This document shows, piece by piece, positions 36,709 through 48,005 of a DNA stretch of 64,000 bases. Under the pieces are notes generated by a model. It was not told the DNA's origin. It saw nothing but the letters and a program-made list of their open reading frames with translations, and ran no database searches. The DNA is from Nannochloropsis salina CCMP1776 (Eukaryota; Sar; Eustigmatophyceae; Eustigmatales; Monodopsidaceae). The translations under genes were made by a program, and so were the position numbers. The stretch's first letter is position 1, and each line of letters begins with the position of its first letter. Location: the NCBI GenBank assembly GCA_004565275.1, contig SDOX01000049.1, forward strand, positions 22,019-86,018. Direction: 5' to 3'.

Positions 36709-38523
36709 TTAGCCATGAGGGCTCTGACGAACCAGAGGGACGTACCGCACCCCCAACAGCTCCTGTTTAAAAAATAAAAGAGAACGTAAGAATAATCCAC
36801 AGGGACGCTTGCATGCCGGGAAAGTCAATGTGTAATCTACTTCGAGGAAGATCTACTCCCAAAAGAAAAAATCTGAAAAGAAGCGTCGCCGTTTGGGCTC
36901 ATGTCTTCACCAATTTCACCGGAGAACTGCTGAATCTTTGTCACACTTGAAGCCGAAAGCTTGTCTTAGAGTTCAGTCGGCCACAAATTTTACAACCCGA
37001 CGCATTTTTGCTCATACCCTGGAGCAGTTTTGCTTACATGGCTTCCCCCCTGAGAATAATGCCACCCGGAACCTACCTGTGCTACGAATGTCTCCTCGAT
37101 AGGACCTTGATCCTTGATCTGTAGAGAGAGAGAAGAACGTGTAAAGGCGACAGAAAATTAAGGGATGACTGCGAGGGGAGAGAGGGAAATATCTCTGACA
37201 CGGATGGCCGAGAGGACACCACATGATGCGAATTGGAGCAAAATACTCACCTTTTGCACCCGGCAGAGTACCTGATTCCCACCTTCAGGCCCTACCGGAA
37301 TAATCATGATGCCGCCAACCTAAATTTCAGGGAGGGGGAAGAAGGGGGAGATTAAGGATATACGGGAGTGAGATAATTCTGGTGCAGCTATAAGTCAGCA
37401 TTGTCAGTAGTGTTCAAAGCAGGGTTGGGAGGCGAACTTAATAGATTTTTTTCCCGGAAGGACTGGCGATAAAGGACCAAAGACAAGAGATTGCGGGCTA
37501 CATCCACTAGTGGAATGCGAAACGAACCTTCAGCTGTTCGACAAGCGAGCGGGGCACTGAGGAAGCAGCAGCGCCGACGTGAATCGCGTCGTATGGACCC
37601 TTCTCCTTGTCGCCTTCCCACCCCGTCTTGCATTCCAGCGTGACCACGCCTAACAAAACAAGAAGAAGATGGACCAAAAAAGATTTGAATGCGCGACAGG
37701 GCACAGGAGTCCAATGGGGGAGATGGTCACCGGGTAAAGCATAATATAGGGAAAGGCCAATCAACCAGGAAACAGGAAATTTCCCACCCGAGCCCTTGGG
37801 ACACGTTCACCCCGAAAGGTAGCGGCCACCAGGCTTCCAGGACGCACCTTTCGTCAGCAAGTCATCATCTGCCTTCTCTATGTTGCTCTTTGCCAGGCTA
37901 ACGAGTGGCTTGACGATGTCGATGCCAACCACTCTCCCCTTCGGCTCCACCATACGGGCCATGGCCGCCGTCAAATACCCTGAGCCACAGCCCACATCCA
38001 ACACCTGAGAACACGAAAGACGACATAAAATGAGAGTGAAAAGGGCAAAAGGGCACTCGTCAAGTCATCCACGGGCACTATAGTCCCCTCGCCCTAGGTC
38101 GTTGCTCCGTAAATGCAGGACTTTCACTCACCGTCGCTCCAGGCACCAGTCTTTCTTTTAATAGCTCCAGTGCATGAGCGTGCATATGTGGGGCAGAGAT
38201 TGTTTGCTCGTAACCAAGATATTGCGGGGAATCGTCGTAGGCAAAATTTGGCGCGTAATTTCCCCGGTCAAGACGAAGCATAACCTGAGCCCCCAAAAGA
38301 AAGCAAGTGTATCTTTGTATCACAAGATGGTACACGCTTGCCCTACACATAGAGCCATCAAAAAAAAAAATCCTGACTTCTCCCTAGACTCTCCTCCCTA
38401 TGTCTTGACTTTTCACCTCACTGCGCGTACCTCTTTGACACGCTCGCTGGTTATCACATTGGAGGCACGTAGACGGTGCACCAGCTCTGTATTACTGCGA
38501 CCGGAACAAAACCATGCACACAT
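36709..38523 (-). CDS. PCMT: Protein-L-isoaspartate O-methyltransferase
   Basis: Repairs damaged proteins by methylating L-isoaspartyl residues with S-adenosylmethionine. Seven exons: 38523-38431, 38284-38132, 38004-37848, 37649-37528, 37319-37251, 37118-37077 and 36762-36709, giving 229 residues, the normal length. Exon 1 reads SNTELVHRLRASNVI, the typical start of the eukaryotic enzyme. Exon 2 has the conserved segment YLGYEQTISAPHMHA. Exon 3 opens with the SAM-binding loop VLDVGCGSGYLTA (residues 83-95). Exon 4 has YDAIHVGAAAS, exon 5 GGIMIIPVGPEGGNQ, and the short last exon VRYVPL. All family motifs appear in order and every splice phase agrees. No organelle-targeting extension is visible, so a cytosolic enzyme is likely. 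Confidence 0.96.
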
Positions 38524-39633
38524 CACAACAGAAGCTCGAACAAACAGAGGAAATGAGAACACGGTAGCGCGACGGCCTTGGCGTATGTTAAAACGGTAAT
38601 TGTCTCTGGGAAAGGCAATAGATGACAGTGAAAAGCCTGCGACCATCCAGGGCTTTCCCAAATGCGATTGCTGCATGTGGTACGGCAGAATATGTGTAAG
38701 TATGACTCTGAATATTTTTTGCTGTATAGCGTTCATTAAAGGAGTGAGAAAGATAAAACGTTACATTTCCGACGCTGTAGCTATTTGCTATGACCTCCTA
38801 ACCCACGTGTCTCAGACTATACTTTAGACGCCAGGAATCGCGTCCTCAAGAAGTAGATATACATAAATGTACAGTGAAGTCGATAGTTTTCTTCTTCTAA
38901 ATTGGCTTACATCCATGTATGACTTTATCTCAAGAGTAAGGTCACATGTTTTGATAGGAAAAAAGCCACGAGCAGACGTTCAACATGTTCTTTCAGGGGG
39001 GGGTTCTGTCCGCGTGCCAGTATGGAGGACAAGACAAACAAAAAAATTCCTTCATTACACATTCAACCCCAGACTCAACAGAATCCGATCAATTCACTCC
39101 CGTAAGCGAGGGTGGACACATTCTATCGCATTGTTTGCCATGTCTGTAGAAGCAAACCGGCAGGCGGCTGGGACTTGACTTGCAACAAGCAGAATTTGGC
39201 GACGGCCGGGGGACGTTGCCACATGAACCAAGCCCCGGGTTATTGGGCCAAGGGATGCCGTGTAGACGAAGACAGGAAGTGAAATTGATTCTTGTGTGAA
39301 GTTGAGTGTAGTTGAATCAGCCTGTAGCAGAGCGGGATGGTTTTCTAGGTCTTGTGCTATCCTGCGCTGCATGTCTTCTTTTTTTGGTTCCCGCAACAAC
39401 ACACTTGCACCTACTGCACGCGTAACACACGGAACCTTGCGTGCAGAAATTATTGCCGGAGAAGTCAGCAATTCAAGTGCAACAAATATTCGTATGAGCA
39501 ACAATCGCCGTGGTATAAGTTTTCCTCCGGTCCATCGAGCTGGTTGTACGGAGCCTCCTACCCTTATTCAATCGTTTCCCTCCTCGGGCCATATTTCATC
39601 CTAGGTGCAACGACACCGCCCTCATCGCACTGC
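38524..39633. other. Intergenic, no gene recognised
   Basis: Upstream of the methyltransferase start. Several ORFs of 60-140 codons on both strands show no family resemblance. A GGGGGGGG run lies at 38996-39003. The promoter of the methyltransferase is expected here. Confidence 0.5.
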
Positions 39634-40200
39634 ATGCCGTCCATCTCGCCCTGCTTTTTTCTCGCTCCTCTTTTCGCGGATCCTCTCAAGTTTTCTCAGC
39701 TCCTGGAGGACTTGATGAAATTGATTCAAGGGCGGGAAGGCACTTGGAAACCGGCCCCGGAGTCAGAAGTTGAGCCAGAGCGAGACTCCTTCACACCGTC
39801 ATCCGCACTCGGTGCGGGAGGGAACACTCAGGGCAAAATTACCCATCTAATAGCGGTGGAAGAAGAGAGCCATTCGGCCACGGAAAGCAGCGCCCGGCTC
39901 GCAGAGGCCCTTGCAACCAAATTGACGGTCGGCTACTCCACAATGGGACTCCCACCGCCTTGTTCCTCCCAAATCCCCACCTTCAATCCTCCCGCGCCCG
40001 CTCCTCCAGGTGCTAAACATGATGTGCTCTTGTGTGTAGCCTGGATAGGGGAGGGGAATGGGCTTTTGATAATGAGGGCGGCAGAGGCCCTGCAGAGACT
40101 CGACAACAGGTACGAGATACCAGGGGGTGAGAGGGCGAAACGCGTGGCAACCAATGTTGAGGAAAGCTTATCAAGAAGGAAAAGTACCGCTGCTTTGTAA
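39634..40200 (+). CDS. Doubtful ORF of 188 codons
   Basis: An uninterrupted ORF begins MPSISPCFFLAPLF and continues with a mixed-composition protein, including FSQLLEDLMKLI, an acidic and Ser-rich middle, a Pro-rich stretch (IPTFNPPAPAPPG) and an ending RKSTAAL. The composition is protein-like, but no family is recognised. It lies 0.4 kb before the PP2C start on the same strand and could be a separate gene or a 5' exon of it. Neither is proven. Confidence 0.3.
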   Translation: MPSISPCFFLAPLFADPLKFSQLLEDLMKLIQGREGTWKPAPESEVEPERDSFTPSSALGAGGNTQGKITHLIAVEEESHSATESSARLAEALATKLTVGYSTMGLPPPCSSQIPTFNPPAPAPPGAKHDVLLCVAWIGEGNGLLIMRAAEALQRLDNRYEIPGGERAKRVATNVEESLSRRKSTAAL

Positions 40201-40593
40201 AGCGGCCGAATGCACTCTTCTTCCCAGCGATCGAGACGGGTCCCGGCATAGGAATGCTAAAGCTTGAGACCTCCCACTCATTCTCCGCCCTCCCTTCCAC
40301 CCCCCTAATGACAGGGTGCAAGGGCTGGTCACGCTGCGCTTCGAACAAAACGAAGCTACTCAAGCCTTACAAAACAACTTTCCCATCTTTGCCAAGAGTT
40401 GGGCGAGAGGTACGATACGGGGGTAGGAGGCGATGGAATGAGTATGTTGTAAATCCCTGCAAGCGAGAAAGCAAGAAGTCCTCAGTCAAAGTTTCAACAA
40501 TGGAGGAAATCGCGACACGTCTGATTTTTCAACGACGAAAAGAGGAAAAAGGCATTCATTCGTTCTCCCTCCTCGTCCTCAACTGCACGGTCC

Positions 40594-43500
40594 ATGGATA
40601 AAACAGGAAGCGGGCCTCGCCCCCTCTCTCCCGACACCTGCAATGCTCCAGTCAGTAACTACTCGGGCAGAAACAGCACCAGCAGCGGCAAAAAAAGCAG
40701 GAAGAGCGACAGTCCAGACCGAGGCGCTCAAGGCCCACCTTCTCCACCTTGCTCGACCACCACCACCCCGCCCTCCACCTCGAGTTCCCTGTCTCCTTCC
40801 TGTCTAGGCGGGGCACCCGGAAGCGCAGAAAAAGCGAAGACAAGCATTACCGCACATAGAACGAGTACCACTCGGCCAGTTGAAAACGCTGTGATAGTAG
40901 CAACACTGGCAGCATCGAGTTCAACCACAGCAGTTTTAGAAACCGCCAGAATTCCACCAAAATGTGCCAGACCCGCCTTGGGCGGCGATTGCTTCTCCCC
41001 TACCCTCAGCACCCCTGGATGCATAGGGGCGGAAGACGAGAGGAGTCAGGGCTGTGGTGAAGGGCGACAAGAGGAGGAATCGGAAAAACGCCCGGGCGAA
41101 GGGGGAGCGATGGAGGCGCAGGGAGAAAGAGACGGTCCAAGCGAGGCGAAGAGAAAACGACCAGACCTGTCAGGAGTTCAAAGGGAAGAGGGGCAGGCAG
41201 AAGAAGCGTTACGCGTCTCAGGTTCACAGGGCGCAAGCATGATGCAGCAGAAAATGGAGCAGGCTCCCAAGGATAAGTGTTGGACGAGCTTTTGCCAACC
41301 GAGCCAAAGGGATGCTATGTCTTCCCCACCGACCGTTCCCCTCCTAGATGGCTTTCTACCGGCCACCACTCAGGGCCTCGCGGCGCCGACCCCTCCGTCC
41401 TGTCCTCCCTCCCTACCTGCTTTGTTCCTGTCCCATTCTACCGCTGTGGTCGAGAGCAATGATCCGGGCGAAGACCGCCACGCTTCCCATCCTCCCGCCC
41501 TCCCTCCCGCCCTTTCCCTGACCCTCCACGGCCATTCCTCTGGCGGTGCTCCCATTCTCCCCGGCGAGGTAGCGGCATGCGCAATCCCTGCGCCTGCTTC
41601 CAATCGCACCATCTCCTCCTCTACGTCGTCCCTCTCCCTCCATGCGCCCTCTTCCTCGCCGGTGGCCTCTCCTCCCTCCTCTTGTCTCCCGCCTTTTCCT
41701 GCGCCCACCCCGCTGGCCCTTGAGACAGTCCGAGGAGAGAGGGGCGGAGCAAGGGCAGGAGATGGGAAGGGGTTGAGGACGGACGTGGGCGTATATCTCG
41801 TCCTGGATGGGCACGGGGGAAGCCGTGCGAGCCAGTACATGTCCGAGGTGCGGAGAACGACGAAGGACAGACAAGGGGAGATTGAGAAAAGGAAGGGAAC
41901 GGCGCGTCGTCGGATTCTTACTTATACATCATTGGTCCTGCTCTCCTTCTCCGTCATTCCACAGCATTTAATTCCCGCCGTCCTCGAACGCTTGGGCCCG
42001 TGTCTATCCCCCAGCGCCTCGTCCTCCTTGACGCCGTCTGCGGAGGAGGAGGAGAAGGTGAAAACGGCCTTGAATGATGCTTTTTTCGCCGTGGACCGTG
42101 CGTTCTTGACGTCCTTGTCCGCAAACCTGACGCCGGTAAAGAAGTCTTCCAGGGGATGGGGGTACAAGGAGCGAGGGAGCAACCATCACATTAGCATCAG
42201 TCAGGCCACGTGGAGGGGAGATATTCATGACTGTCGGCAGTTATAACACCCTCCGCATGATATGGCTGTCAATATTCTTCTCTCGTTAAAATCGCTCTCT
42301 TCTTCTCTGCCCCTCCTACTGCCAGGAACAAGCGAAGGGATACTGGAATGCTGGCAGCTGTGCCGTGCTGGCCCTTGTCGTTGGCCGGATGCTGTACGTG
42401 GCCCACGTGGGCGATTGCCGCGCGGTGCTGGGACAACGGTAATGGGGAAAAGGATACAAATGGCCGGGGGGATGGGTAAATATGGCTGGTAAATGCGGTG
42501 GTTGGCAAAAGGATGTCAAGCGTGTCTCATTTTTGCACTCGTATCTGTCTCCGTTGCTGCGCGCGCGCCAGTGTGCTTCCCCCAACCCCATCGCCATCGA
42601 GTCCCCCCCAGGCATCTAGCACGGCTGGCGCGGTGGCCTTGACCAGCAGAGCGGTCAGTGGCGCGAAAGCCGGCGAAGAAGGGAGGGCAGACAAAGGGGA
42701 CGACGAAAATATCGCGCGGGTCCCCCTCCCCTCTCCTTCATCCCCCCGCTCATCCAATGTAAGACTCAAGCGACGAGACCGTACAAAAGAGCTACACAAC
42801 AAAACTGCGTTACTTCAGTCATCCACAACCCTCTTTGTCCCATCATGGTGAATCCTACAGCGAAGGAGCGCGTCTACGTCGCCTGTACCCCCCTCCACGC
42901 TTCCTCTCTCGGCACCTTGGCCTCCGCAACCACCTCTTCCGTCCCGCTCTTCTCCCCGTCGCACTTGTGCCTTACACCGTTTGTATCCTCCCCCATCCCC
43001 TGTCACGGCCCTGGTTCTCACCAGAGACCATAACTGTCAAAATGCCAGCGAGGTGGGTTCTATTTCTCGAAACGTTCTTCTTCACTCTTTTGGTTCTGAG
43101 TTGCATGCTTATGTACGCCTCCCGTCTCAAACGAACCTCAGGTCAAGTTGGTAAAGCAACGCAGCACTGATAAGCATGCTATTCGAAAAAGTGCCAAGGA
43201 CGCGCGCTCCGCTCACTATGCCTCAGGTGTAGGCGGCATCGACAGGGTGGCAGGTAAGCGGTGTTATACTCGCAAAAACACATGTTCCTGACTTTGAACC
43301 TTGAAACTTGCGATTTTTTCTCACTCTTTCCTCTTGGTTCTATCCCTCTCCCCCTCTCTATACGCCACCTCCCTTGCCGCTTTCTTCTTTCTTCCACGTC
43401 ATTTTAATAGGATCCCTGGCCGTCACGCGCGCTCTTGGCAACGGTTACCTGAAATGGCCCTCTCTCTCCTTCCCGCCATACCTGTAAGTTTTCGGTTTAA

Positions 43501-44002
43501 AGGTGTAAAGAAATGTGCGAGGGAGAATCCCTCCTGTCTATTTCTTTCCAGTGTTTAAGTTCGAAGTTTGCCTCAAGGTTTCACACATAATCTCCTCTCT
43601 TCATCATTAAGGCAACATCTTCCCTACATAACTGGCGAGCCCGTCATCACCGCCTACGAACTCTCCCCGACGCGCGACCTCTTTCTCCTTCTCGCATCCG
43701 ATGGGCTTTGGGAATCCCTTTCGAGTAAGGACGCGGTCCAGACCGTACAAGCCTGGTTGCACCGAGAAACATTACAAGGCCAGTCCCACCGTCCTCCTAG
43801 CTCCTCAACTGCCTACACTTCTCAACACCCTTGCACACCGGCTGCTGCCTTAGCGGAAGAAATGATGGTGCGGGTGGCTAGGTCATACCATATGGGATTG
43901 AACACACTGAAGCGTTTGCCTCGAGGTGGACAACGTAGACAGATACATGATGATTTGTGTGTCACGGTCGTGCAGTTCCAGTGGGAAAAGAATGCGGTCT
44001 AA
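40594..44002 (+). CDS. PP2C-family (PPM) protein phosphatase
   Basis: Metal-dependent Ser/Thr phosphatase. Eight exons close in frame: 40594-41847, 41965-42135, 42326-42438, 42572-42758, 42861-43052, 43142-43253, 43411-43483 and 43612-44002, giving 830 residues. The first 390 residues are Ser/Pro/Thr-rich and low in conserved features. PP2C motifs then follow in order: VYLVLDGHGG with the metal-binding Asp, YWNAGSCAVLALVV, LYVAHVGDCRAVL, a TRDHN segment, GSLAVTRALGN, LLLASDGLWESLS and the final DDLCVTVVQF. Between HVGDCRA and TRDHN a poorly conserved insertion of about 110 residues is coded by exon 4 and most of exon 5. The layout, with a TRDHN block and a long C-terminal helix before DDL, is somewhat like pyruvate dehydrogenase phosphatase relatives, but the substrate is unknown. 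The start ATG is the first of exon 1, and an upstream exon is possible. Confidence 0.9.
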
Positions 44003-44189
44003 TTTTTTACAGCATGTACTTTACGGGGCAGGCACTAAAGAACAACTTAATACAGTTGAAACTTGGTACAGCTTGATATCGCGAAATATTTTGATAGGCG
44101 GCTTTACAACAAAGTCTTAGCGGGATCAGGTTTTTGTGTCTTGCACAGCTTTCCGCATCATCTACAATTTTCTCGGCTGGTACTTCCAT

Positions 44190-45022
44190 CTATTCCTCCA
44201 ACTTTTGAGCCAAGCTCTCCATATTTGTTAGTATCGGGTCTTCCTCTATGTTGGAATTTTTTTTCAAAATGTCCCCACCTTTGACATCTTCTTCTCCCCG
44301 TTTCTCTCCTTCGTTTCTGTCTCCTCCTTCCCCATTTCCTTCTTCGTTGCCTTTGTCTTCGTCGTTATGACCATCTTCCTCGTCATTGCTGACCTCGTCG
44401 TAGTTGTAATCTTTTTCAAGATCTTCCAACATTGCTTCACTTTTCTTGTTATCTGGCATATCACCTCTTCTTTTTTTAAAATCCTCTTCTTTACGCTCTA
44501 CAATTTCCTTGATATCTTTTTCGAATGAAGTCAATTCTTCAATCAATGCTTGATTTGCCATCTTTAGCAAGCTAATTTGAGTTTCGAAATTTCCAATCTT
44601 TACTTCTTGTGACAATATTTTGATCCTCTGATGAGCTACTTCAGTCTGCCATTTCATTGCTGTAGCATGTCCGCGAGAAATGTCAACCTTCCGCGAACCT
44701 TTTTCCATCCTCACCTGATCCCGAAGACGTGTAATTTCCCCAGTTTTAGCATCATTGCAATAATGTGGAGCCGATCTTTGTTGCCTTCATTACCCATCAC
44801 TAGCTTGTAAATCTCCTTAGGGTGCATGCTTTCAATTTCCTTGAAGAGCGGGAGGCCACTAGGACCGATTGAAGTGTTACGAGCCAGTTTTGGAAAGGGT
44901 CTGGTGCGTTGAGCAGTTGACAATGGCATTTGTGATAAAAAAGCCATGTTTAGCATTTTTGAAGGTAGACATACTGAAAAGGTCACTAATGGCATAAGGA
45001 ATTGAAAGTGTCGGTGGCGCAT
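44190..45022 (-). CDS. Coiled-coil ORF pair of unknown nature
   Basis: Two overlapping minus-strand ORFs in different frames. The upstream one (45022-44711) contains PLFKEIESMHPKEIYKLVMG. The downstream one (about 44800-44190, open before its first ATG at 44714) runs DAKTGEITRLRDQ, then a heptad-rich stretch (WQTEVAHQRIKILSQEV, ISLLKMANQALIEELTSF) and a very acidic Asp/Glu/Asn/Gly tail. Together they look like one coiled-coil protein whose frame joint was not resolved; a short intron or a frame change near 44750-44800 could explain it. The region is AT-richer than its neighbours and begins about 190 bases beyond the PP2C stop. No family is recognised; a lineage-specific gene or a decayed mobile-element ORF are both possible. 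Confidence 0.4.
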
Positions 45023-45757
45023 CTGTCATGGTTTTTAGCGTCACAAGAGTTGATCATGAGAATCATTAACTGGCTATTAGTTTCATGTCATGATGGTCTA
45101 TGCACCTCAATGTCGATTATATTTAAATAAACGATTTGTAAGATCCGGAATCCTTTATTTCGATGTATTGCAATCTGTGGCACACGACCTTTCGGAGTCT
45201 TCCCCGGGATGTCGAACCTCCTCACGAAAGGGCCTCCAGTTTCGCGGAATTCAAATTCAAATTTTGATAGCCGTCAGCAACGGTCGTCGGTTGCACGGGG
45301 TTGGACACAAGACATGGTGGTCGGGGGCTTTCGGGCCCTCCCACCATGGAATTCAAAAGATCGCATCGTTTATGAGTGGAACGCCACAGACAGAAATTTC
45401 GATGTAGTACCGTGACCCTCGTTACAGCACGTAGGCTCTTGACGCATTCACATTTCCACAGGGTTTCTGTCTTCGACTGTGGTTATGGCCCATGTCTCTT
45501 TGAACGCTCGTGTACAACAATTGTTCTATGTGTCACGATACTTTTTCTGCGTTCGCTTTAAAACATGCATTGAAACAATCTTTGCTATTTTCATTTGCTT
45601 TTAATTTTGCATAAGAGACCAATGGTGTACATGCTCTGTAAGCAAACACAATACAAAGGTGAAGCCGGACTAATTACTTAATACTCATTACTTCTTACCT
45701 TTCAGGAACACAATTCCATACAAGTCCGGCTTCACACGACTTTACGTAAACTAATCA
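45023..45757. other. Divergent intergenic region with an inverted repeat
   Basis: Upstream of the GH5 gene. It carries a 13-base perfect inverted repeat (45659-45671 with 45723-45735). A TTCTTACCTTTCAG stretch just before 45711 looks like an acceptor, so a non-coding first exon of the GH5 gene may end here. Confidence 0.5.
45659..45735. repeat. 13-bp inverted repeat 22 bp upstream of the GH5 start
   Basis: The left arm GTGAAGCCGGACT (45659-45671) is the exact reverse complement of the right arm AGTCCGGCTTCAC (45723-45735), with a 51-base loop. It could form a stem in DNA or in the 5' leader RNA. Confidence 0.8.
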
Positions 45758-47521
45758 ATGGCAACTATCTCTAACCTTTTGCGTTTGGCTACCCAAGGCG
45801 TTTTAGCCTTACTCCCAACGTCATCTCCCGAGGGAAGCATCACTGACGCATCACTCGCGAGCGCTACAAATAGCGTCACGCCGTTGCTTCGGGGTCTTGC
45901 AAACCCATCCTTTACTAAAGCTATGCATGGTCCAATTGATCTGGGAAAAGAAGAGCTGACATGGACAGGAACCAATAAGGAGTTGCGTGTGAATGGCAAA
46001 ACATTTCATCTAAAAGGTTTAAGCTGGTTTGGCCTCGAGGTAAGCGTGCGTTGACCGAGATGCAATGCTTAATGAGAAGTTCACTCTTTTTTTGCTGGTT
46101 TATTTATTCTATCTATCCTACGCATCATAACTTGTCGCCGCTCACCCTGATGGCTAAACCCACCTTATCTCTTTTCTGCCCAGGTCGGGGACTCAAACAT
46201 GCTACTTGGCCTTAACAACAGAGGCTTAGACGAGATCCTTCAATTTCTGGTTGATAACAATTTTAATGCTATCCGTGTGCCTTTCTCAACAAAATGGGCG
46301 TCGGATTACGATACCGGTGTCAGGGGTTATTTCCGTGACGGAGACATTAATCAGCTTTCTCGTCGACAGTTTTTGAACAAATTTATCGAGCGAGCCGCAG
46401 ACTTTAAAATTTTAGTCATGCTTGATAGTCATCGTTTAAATGATCAAGAAATTCCGGAGCTGTGGTACTCTCAGGAATATACACAAGAGGATATGCTGGC
46501 GGCCTGGGATATCCTTCTGGGGGATCTGAAGCACCATTGGAACCTGTTTGCCATCGGTAAGCGATAGATATCACTGTTCGAAAAGGGCCAATTGACTTGA
46601 TGAGCATACCCGATTGCTGTAGGACTCTACATTGACTTGTCTATTTGTATTCTAAATATGTCACGATGGGGGTAGAGATCGTGCTCTAGTCGAAAGCTCA
46701 TTCGTATAACTTGGCCTCGGCTACTACGAGTAGCACACGAAGGTCACTTCAGCATGTGTTTTTTTGGTCATTGAAATACCTTGTCGAGAATCTCTACCTG
46801 TTCGGAAATTTAAAATAATTTTCGCTTCTTATCCTCTCTTCCCGCACATCTAGACCTCAAGAATGAACCGCATGGCGCTGCAACATGGGGTTCAGGGAAC
46901 GCTGCCACCGATTGGAACACGGCAGCCGAGAAAATCGGCAAACATTTGTTGACGAAGCACCCAGAGTTCAAAGGACTGGTCTTTGTCGAGGGCTTGGGGT
47001 ATTCTATCGAGTTCGAGAAGATTAAGACCCACCCCATTGATTTCGGGAAGCCCGAGTTCAACGAGCGCCTCGTCTATTCCCCCCACCAATATGGGCCGTC
47101 GGTAACGGGAGACCTGCATTTTGCCGGGTATGTGAACTTTCCTGCTTCGCAATTGAGCGAATGGGAACGCTGCTGGGGTTTCATTGAGGAGAAAACGGGC
47201 CATGCATGTGTGCTAGGGGAGTGGGGAGGGAAGTATGATAGTTATCACAACGATAAGGACATGGTTTGGCAGGACCGTTTTGCCAAGTACCTGGTTGAAA
47301 AGTGCATGTCGGATCAGTTCGTATGGGACCTGAACCCGGAGAGCGGGGACACTGGGGGGGTCCTCAAGGCCAATTGGTGGGACGCGGAGGAGAAGAAACT
47401 CGCCCTCTACGATACTGTCCAGCCCCATCCGTCCTGGCTATGGAAGGAGGGAGATACTTTCTATTTGGAACCTGGCGAGTACGCGAACCCGAAGTGCGAC
47501 CCTTACAACAAGAAGCACTGA
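45758..47521 (+). CDS. Glycoside hydrolase family 5 (cellulase-type) enzyme
   Basis: Retaining beta-glycosidase of the (beta/alpha)8 GH5 fold, acting on beta-1,4-glucan or a related glucan. Three exons: 45758-46039, 46184-46556 and 46854-47521, giving 440 residues. Family landmarks in order: RVNGKTFHLKGLSWFGLE near residue 85, FNAIRVPFS, LVMLDSHR, DLKNEPHG with the acid/base Glu at about 223, the YSPHQY segment, and VLGEWGG with the nucleophile Glu at about 341. The C-terminus is Cys- and Lys-containing. The N-terminus has a mildly hydrophobic stretch (LLRLATQGVLALLP) but no convincing cleavage site, so secretion is unproven. In an alga such an enzyme may remodel cell-wall cellulose. Substrate specificity cannot be read from the sequence. 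Confidence 0.93.
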
Positions 47522-48005
47522 GGACGTAGGGTAAAGGAGGACCGGGGGGATGTCAATTTGCGTGTAAATTGACATGATAGGGCACGTCCTGCCTTTTCTC
47601 GACTGTGATTGAGGACACTATGAGCTACTGGAGAAACGGGCAGCATTGGGGATGTATGTCTGTGTGTATGGAGAAGCAGAAAAAGATTCAGGAGCATTTT
47701 TAGACCCAAAGACTTAATGTATCCTTTTCTGTTCTTGGAACTTCAATATTGGCGCTTTGAAAGCGCTTGTTAGGACAGCACGAGCTTGAAATTGAGACTA
47801 ATTCCACATTAAAGTACATGACCGACGTGAAAGTGAAACGTTTGTCTAAAGACAGAGAAGTAAATGCAATGTCACTCGCAGAATAAGGCACACCTTTTTC
47901 ATGTGTCTACCTTATTTTTTTCCTTCCGATATTTTGCAACAGAGTCTAAACACACAGCAGCAGATTTCAATGTATAGGCGTTTCCATTTTCAGGCTGACT
48001 CCTTC
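47522..48005. other. Convergent intergenic region
   Basis: About 480 bases with the 3' ends of the GH5 and quinone-reductase-like genes. A short palindrome-like pair (TCAATTTGCGTG and GTAAATTGACATG, 47552-47576) is present; no gene is seen. Confidence 0.55.
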
